From a virus, in the IMG/VR virus record IMGVR_UViG_3300005581_000053, positions 1-35,793 of that record: DNA of 35,793 nt; one strand, given 5' to 3'. Both the position numbers and the translations under genes were made by a program. Position 1 is the first letter of the stretch. Every line of letters begins with the position of its first letter. Positions 31,317 to 35,793 of the stretch are shown one piece after another. The notes below the pieces were generated by a model. It was given only the letters and a program-made list of their open reading frames with translations. It ran no database searches and was not told the origin of the DNA.

Positions 31317-34300
31317 TTATTGAGCTCCAATAGCCCCGGTGTTCATAACACGAACCGGTATGTAAATGAATTCTGCTGCCTTAACTGGCTCAATTGCAAT
31401 ATCAATCCACAATTCATTTCTATCAATTCTAGATGGAGTATTATTACTTGCATCACATACAACTAGATAGTCATACAATCCGCGCTTTCCAACTAAGTCA
31501 ATAAACAATGACTGAACAACACCGGTAAGTTGATTACGTGTAAGAGCATCGTTTGGTTCGAATACGAATGGACGAGCCGCAACTTGCAGTCTTTCACGAA
31601 TATAACAAACTAAACGTGATACATTGATGCGATCCAATGCTGATTGTGAATCAAATGAGTTCTTATTACCATAATTCAATAGACCAACACCAGTAAAGAA
31701 TGCTAATGGATTGATTTGATTCAAATATAACACATCACGAATACTCATACGATTCTTAACTACTTGGAATTCACCAGTAGTAGCATCTAAGTATCCAATA
31801 TTTGTAGCGTTGTCAATTGTACCACGGCGTGTACCTGCTGGAGCTAACCAAGGATAACCCAATGTATCGTTTCTTAGTAACGTGCGTAACATCATATGAC
31901 TTGCAGGAACAACTGCGGCTGTACCTGTTGTATCTGATGTAATACCGCTTGGGTAGAACACACCTAAATACGTATCACGGGTAACCCAACCATCTTCACC
32001 TGACTCGGTTGCTAATGCTTCATTAGTCGCCCAATTTGTAATATTAGTAGCTTGATCTGGTAATCTTAATGGAGTATCACCTACAATGTAAGCAGTATTA
32101 TTGCGGTCATTGTTTAACGTTACCATATTAGGTTGTAGTTCTGGATAACCAGGAGCTGCTATCAAGTTAAAGAAATTATCTTCTTCACGTATAGTTTGAT
32201 TTGTATCAATTACCGATTTCATCGCTGACACAATCATATGACGCTGTGCGTGACGACCTAAGTAAGCCGAACCATCTGACTTCAATCCGCTAGCACTAAC
32301 CCAAGCATAACTTACTTGAGGTAAATTAGCATTGTTTGTCGGTGCGCCTGAATTATAGTTACCGGCATTAGGATAATTTTTGTTTGTAAAATAATTAGTC
32401 TTGAATTCTTTAATATTGTATCCTGAACGGCGTGTATTGAATAATAACATACCCTGTGGAGATAAAGCTGGATTTGGTGCATCTAAATCTAAGTGATTAC
32501 TAGTTAATAAAGTAGTTATAGATGGAATAGGATCATCTACTGGATTCACAGCACCCGAATGACTCCATCTTGCATCAGCAAACAAAATACCATTACTACT
32601 AGTTTGGTCATTTTTATCAATCAAAACCCATTGATCTACACTACTAACTGCTTCCCAACGATATAACATTGGATAGTTTTCTAAATCAGCAGAATCAAGC
32701 CATAGATCACCATAAACCAATACAGTTCCATCACTTTGCGTTATTGGTGCTGATGCACTAACAATAGGGCCCGTAGAATCAGTATTATTTGTTCCTGAGT
32801 TAGCTGGATGACCAGAACTATCAAAGTTTACATTTCTATATCCCTTCCATACTCCACCTTGGTTGACCATGATATCAACTTGACTTGGTGTGCTAAAGTA
32901 CCAATATCTACCGTTTGCAGGTAATTCTACAGGAGCACCTTCATTTGCAGTATACTCAATTTCTTCCCAATTTGAAATTTGGGTATAATACTTTCTATCT
33001 GCAAATTGAGTTGTTGTTGATATTCTAACTGATTCCAAAGATCCTGCATTAACTTTAGTGACATTTAATTTCAAATCATTAACACCGTTAGAACCACTAA
33101 GATAACCACCACTGACTTTTAAAACATCACCCACTGCGTAACCGGAACCACCACTAACAGTGTTTATTATATATTTTCCTGCACTATCCACAGACACGGA
33201 AATTGATCCACCTGTGCCGGATGTTGTTACTGCTTCAGGTGTAACAGATACAGTAAATGTATGTATCGGTCCATATTTAATACCTACCCCATCAAATCCT
33301 AAATCAGCATACAATACATCTGAGCGTTGGAGTGTTATAGGGTCAATATCTGATATAAAAATTTCACCACCTAATGTATGAGTAATTTGAATAGTTCCAT
33401 CAGTTGTTAATGTAGCAGTTGTATAGGGAATTTGAGCATTTTGCCAATCTGTAACAAATGAAGCCGCGGTTGTTCCTGTATTCTCGAATATTATTTTGGT
33501 TGCGGGTAAATCTATACTAGACAATCTTTCACCAGGAATACTCACATATACAGTAAAACTATTGCCTGTAGTAATTGTAGGGTTAGCTATTGTTGTAGTA
33601 GTAACTGTAGGCCCCGTAGCCAGTCTATTAAATAATTTTACTGGTGCAGTACTTTGACTACCGCCAGCACCAGGACTAGCATATCTTGCAAAAATTGTAT
33701 TTTGGGGAATAGCCTTTCCACCAGTACTATCTAATGCAGCGGTTGCGTTAATTTCGCTACCATATGCTGAAACAAATTGTGAAGTCCAACTAGCAGTTGC
33801 TACGCTATATTTTGAGAGTGATAGTGATAATCCATTCCCGGCGCTGCTTGTTTTAATCCAAACAGATCCAGTAGCACGGGGTTTTGCCTGACTTGAAGTC
33901 CATAATGGCATTTGAGCACTGGTACCATAATGACATGTAACACCATAATAAGAACCTGCAGTAATTCCCAATTGAGTAAGCAAGGAACCGTCAGTGGAAT
34001 GATTAGCTAATGTGACAATATTTCCATCAACTACATAGATATTCAATTTATTATCAATTACGTCAGCGTTAAATTGAATGTCGTTTAAATTATTAAGATA
34101 AGTTGCAATATCGTTCACATCATCACCGGCGGCTACAATAATATTGGTTGTTGATGCCATTCCGCTTGCCTCACAGGTTAATGTTATATCAAAACTATAT
34201 CCAGTAGTTAATGTTGGATTAGAGATAGTAGAACTTACTGATGGATTACTTGAAGCCAATGAATCACTATTTAATGTCATCCATGTATTATCCATCATTT

Positions 34301-34916
34301 TATAGAAATAGGTACTATCCCCGGCAGGCTCACCAGCGTGATGCATTGCAACAATTGCATATTCTCCCACGTTACCAATGGTATCTAATGGATGTCGTGC
34401 ATCAGTTAATTGATCGGTACTTGTAAGAACATATGGAATTTGATTAACAAACTTACCAGACGTAGCATTAAATTCATAAATGCCCCATGTACTATTAGTT
34501 GTATCTAACCAATATGTACCATCTACCGCTTCACCTGATGGTCTAGAAACTGATCCTACAAATTCTGATAAATCGATATCTGCTCTTAAAATATAGCAAC
34601 GATTTGTTGTGCCCAATAATGAATAGGCTGCTAATAAACCATATTCGTTTAATTCATATCCATGAATCGGTGTACCATTTGTTGTCTTATAGAAGAATGG
34701 ATTACCAAACAAAGTAGTTAAGTCACGTTGACTTGTTACTTGATATAATTTACCTGCATTTGCTTTTGTTGTTCCTACAGCTACTGCTGTGCCTGCGGCG
34801 TTTGCTTTATTTTGTGCTGATGCAACAATTAGCAACGGAACTGAATTTGTGGCTGCTGGTAAATATTGACTTTGGTCGATGATATTTACTTCTACGCCTG
34901 GTGATACTAGTGCCAT
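31317..34916 (-). CDS. 18: Tail sheath protein (gp18-like), enlarged to 1199 aa
   Basis: The N-terminus (VSPGVEVNIIDQS, about 4-16), the strand/helix SVPLLIVASAQNKA, and the C-terminal domain after about residue 1050 (IRDVLYLNQINPLAFFTGVG, SRLVCYIRERLQVAARPFVFEPND, ending VRVMNTGAIGAQ) are those of contractile-tail sheath proteins. T4 gp18 has 659 aa; here several hundred extra beta-rich residues lie between about 130 and 780. They are presumably extra domains facing outward on the sheath. The protein contracts to drive the tube into the cell. Ribosome site AAAGGA before the ATG; stop next to a hairpin. Confidence 0.93.
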   Translation of the reverse strand: MALVSPGVEVNIIDQSQYLPAATNSVPLLIVASAQNKANAAGTAVAVGTTKANAGKLYQVTSQRDLTTLFGNPFFYKTTNGTPIHGYELNEYGLLAAYSLLGTTNRCYILRADIDLSEFVGSVSRPSGEAVDGTYWLDTTNSTWGIYEFNATSGKFVNQIPYVLTSTDQLTDARHPLDTIGNVGEYAIVAMHHAGEPAGDSTYFYKMMDNTWMTLNSDSLASSNPSVSSTISNPTLTTGYSFDITLTCEASGMASTTNIIVAAGDDVNDIATYLNNLNDIQFNADVIDNKLNIYVVDGNIVTLANHSTDGSLLTQLGITAGSYYGVTCHYGTSAQMPLWTSSQAKPRATGSVWIKTSSAGNGLSLSLSKYSVATASWTSQFVSAYGSEINATAALDSTGGKAIPQNTIFARYASPGAGGSQSTAPVKLFNRLATGPTVTTTTIANPTITTGNSFTVYVSIPGERLSSIDLPATKIIFENTGTTAASFVTDWQNAQIPYTTATLTTDGTIQITHTLGGEIFISDIDPITLQRSDVLYADLGFDGVGIKYGPIHTFTVSVTPEAVTTSGTGGSISVSVDSAGKYIINTVSGGSGYAVGDVLKVSGGYLSGSNGVNDLKLNVTKVNAGSLESVRISTTTQFADRKYYTQISNWEEIEYTANEGAPVELPANGRYWYFSTPSQVDIMVNQGGVWKGYRNVNFDSSGHPANSGTNNTDSTGPIVSASAPITQSDGTVLVYGDLWLDSADLENYPMLYRWEAVSSVDQWVLIDKNDQTSSNGILFADARWSHSGAVNPVDDPIPSITTLLTSNHLDLDAPNPALSPQGMLLFNTRRSGYNIKEFKTNYFTNKNYPNAGNYNSGAPTNNANLPQVSYAWVSASGLKSDGSAYLGRHAQRHMIVSAMKSVIDTNQTIREEDNFFNLIAAPGYPELQPNMVTLNNDRNNTAYIVGDTPLRLPDQATNITNWATNEALATESGEDGWVTRDTYLGVFYPSGITSDTTGTAAVVPASHMMLRTLLRNDTLGYPWLAPAGTRRGTIDNATNIGYLDATTGEFQVVKNRMSIRDVLYLNQINPLAFFTGVGLLNYGNKNSFDSQSALDRINVSRLVCYIRERLQVAARPFVFEPNDALTRNQLTGVVQSLFIDLVGKRGLYDYLVVCDASNNTPSRIDRNELWIDIAIEPVKAAEFIYIPVRVMNTGAIGAQ

Positions 34917-34967
34917 GTTATTTTCCTTTATGTTATGATTATGAGGGTTAACGCCCTAACGTACTAA

Positions 34968-34975
34968 TATTTAGT
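34968..34975 (-). promoter_or_regulatory. Weak late-like motif upstream of gp18
   Basis: Minus-strand ACTAAATA, 51 bases before the sheath ATG. It is the only late-like motif in this gap on that strand. The spacing and first bases are poorer than at other late genes, so confidence is low. Confidence 0.3.
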
Positions 34976-35020
34976 GTAAATGGTAAAAAAGTACCAATAA
35001 GCGTGCCTTCGAAGGTTACA

Positions 35021-35038
35021 ATGATAAATATAGTATGA
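35021..35038 (+). CDS. Possible 5-codon leader ORF coupled to the next gene
   Basis: GAAGG lies 5 bases before ATG ATA AAT ATA GTA TGA. The TGA overlaps the ATG at 35035 as ATGA. The next gene has no ribosome site of its own at normal spacing, so ribosomes could reach it by re-initiation. It is short enough to be chance. Confidence 0.3.
   Translation: MINIV
35023..35030 (+). promoter_or_regulatory. Late motif GATAAATA next to a plus-strand start
   Basis: GATAAATA on the plus strand ends 4 bases before the ATG at 35035. This leaves no room for a leader, so it may not drive this gene in the usual way. It matches the arrangement at 10424-10431. Confidence 0.3.
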
Positions 35039-35376
35039 GACCAATATGCAACACATGCGGTAAGAATAATACTGCTGTAAATTATAAACGTGATGGCATA
35101 ACACACTATCGTAGTATGTGTGATGAATGTGGTCGTAAGAAAAATAAACTTAAACCAAGAGAACCTAGTTGGAAAAAGTCAGGGTACAAGAAAAAAGCCA
35201 CATGTGATTTATGTGGCTTTAAGAGTTCATATCCTAGTCAGACTACTGTGTTTCATATAGATGGTAAACTAGAACACACTGAGTTTACTAACCTACGTAC
35301 AATCTGTTTAAACTGTGTTGAAGTGGTAAAAAGAAAAGAAGTTAACTGGCGTCGGGGCGATTTAGAAGTTGACTAA
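35035..35376 (+). CDS. Zinc-finger, HNH-like small protein
   Basis: A 113-aa basic protein with three Cys pairs or clusters: CNTC (5-8) with CDEC (29-32), then CDLC (57-60) with CLNC in RTICLNC near residue 91-94. Between the latter, VFHIDGKLEHTEFTNLRTIC resembles the HNH nuclease core, where HxD and N-x-x-x-C positions recur; the first catalytic His of a classical HNH is not clear, so activity is uncertain. It probably binds DNA. It is on the strand opposite to its neighbours, and its last 35 bases overlap the convergent dNMP kinase gene. Confidence 0.75.
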   Translation: MRPICNTCGKNNTAVNYKRDGITHYRSMCDECGRKKNKLKPREPSWKKSGYKKKATCDLCGFKSSYPSQTTVFHIDGKLEHTEFTNLRTICLNCVEVVKRKEVNWRRGDLEVD

Positions 35377-35793
35377 GTGTAGCATGTAAATCATCAATAG
35401 ATCCGTTATTGTCAATATAATGGTCGTATTCTAATCCCACACTAGAGTATTCACTGGCATGAATCTTAGCTTTGTCTAACTTAGCTTTGCTCAAAGCCCA
35501 AAGACTATTCCCGTCAGGTCCCTTATTATATGCTTTTGCCGCATCGTACCATTCGGGTTCAGGACCTCGATTTGATCTTAAAGTAATACCATTTGCATTT
35601 TTGATAGCATCAACTTCATTACGGAATCTACAATCAGTAATGACGATATCATCTTTTGTTTGTCGTAGTTTGTTCTCTACACTTGCTACCCATATATCGT
35701 CATGGAAGTTAGCACGACAAACTTCAGTACCCCATTGTTGTAGAACCCAGCGTGGTGTTAGTTCAGGGATGTTTAATCGTTGACTCCACCAAG
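35342..35793 (-). CDS. 1: Deoxynucleoside monophosphate kinase (gp1-like), 5' end outside
   Basis: The frame is open from the window edge to a TAA at 35342-35344. About 149 C-terminal residues are visible; the P-loop start is missing. The visible part begins near WWSQRLNIPELTPRWVL and continues QQWGTEVCRANFHDDIWV, DDIVITDCRFRNEVDAI and SNRGPEPEWYDAA. This is the pattern of T4-type dNMP kinases (gp1), with LID/acceptor-site arginines. The enzyme makes dNDPs from dNMPs for phage DNA synthesis. Its 3' end overlaps the convergent zinc-finger gene by 35 bases. Confidence 0.85.
   Translation of the reverse strand, partial: WWSQRLNIPELTPRWVLQQWGTEVCRANFHDDIWVASVENKLRQTKDDIVITDCRFRNEVDAIKNANGITLRSNRGPEPEWYDAAKAYNKGPDGNSLWALSKAKLDKAKIHASEYSSVGLEYDHYIDNNGSIDDLHATLSQLLNRPDAS

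Noticed and set aside
34917-35034. Short palindromes in the divergent gap (CCTTCGAAGG at 35006-35015, TGGTA/TACCA at 34981-34996)
   Set aside because: Too short and not placed relative to a convincing promoter, so not listed as features.
35472-35783. Plus-strand open frame of 103 aa near the right edge
   Set aside because: The opposite strand encodes a clear dNMP kinase over the same bases.

Overview
This window is part of the genome of a T4-like tailed phage (myovirus). The diagnostic genes are a tail sheath (gp18), a tail tube (gp19), a TnsA-like head-completion protein (gp4), a probable small terminase (gp16), a clamp-loader large subunit (gp44), a dNMP kinase (gp1), PhoH, and late-promoter motifs close to the T4 consensus TATAAATA. 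The DNA is AT-rich and densely packed: no gap reaches 300 bases, and many genes join through ATGA or TAATG stop/start overlaps. PhoH, a GroES-like co-chaperonin, a He_PIG-type adhesin and several conserved hypotheticals fit the marine or freshwater T4-like group. The host cannot be read directly. A GH19 endolysin and a ClpA-type (not ClpC-type) unfoldase suggest a low-GC Gram-negative, probably proteobacterial, host; this is inference.

Nearly everything is on the minus strand, so the map reads right to left. From the right end: a dNMP kinase (cut by the window edge) converges on a small plus-strand zinc-finger gene. Then come tail sheath, tail tube, a second tube-fold protein, a conserved 121-aa protein, gp4, the gp16 candidate, three accessory or structural genes including a 1045-aa disordered protein, a 1921-aa repetitive fibre protein, the GH19 endolysin, a 720-aa Ig-like adhesin and a 272-aa fibre-type protein (34916 to 14458). 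Next is a replication and chaperone operon: a DNA polymerase III alpha-like fragment, a hypothetical gene, a GroES/gp31-like co-chaperonin, a hypothetical gene, gp44 and an 83-aa gene (14171 to 11410). PhoH is alone on the plus strand (10586-11374) with its own promoter and terminator. Beyond it are three minus-strand genes including a holin candidate, then dnaJ, clpA and an unknown gene (8573 to 4772). A last late cluster holds small structural genes, a glycosyltransferase, a nucleotidyltransferase and another tail fibre that runs off the left edge.

Regulation is partly legible. NATAAATA late motifs lie 16-23 bases upstream of eight late start codons. Sigma70-like promoters precede dnaJ, the Pol III-like gene and phoH. 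At dnaJ and at the Pol III-like gene the -10 box ends only 6-7 bases before the ATG and there is no Shine-Dalgarno sequence, so the messages are predicted to be leaderless. Clear intrinsic terminators follow the glycosyltransferase, the 1045-aa gene and phoH.

The most interesting feature is a proteostasis set. The phage encodes a type-B DnaJ, a ClpA-like unfoldase that keeps an IGF ClpP-docking loop, and a GroES-like protein that keeps the IVL mobile-loop tripeptide. Each is the exchangeable partner of a host machine (DnaK, ClpP, GroEL), while no core machine is seen here. This suggests that the phage redirects host chaperones and the Clp protease rather than bringing its own.
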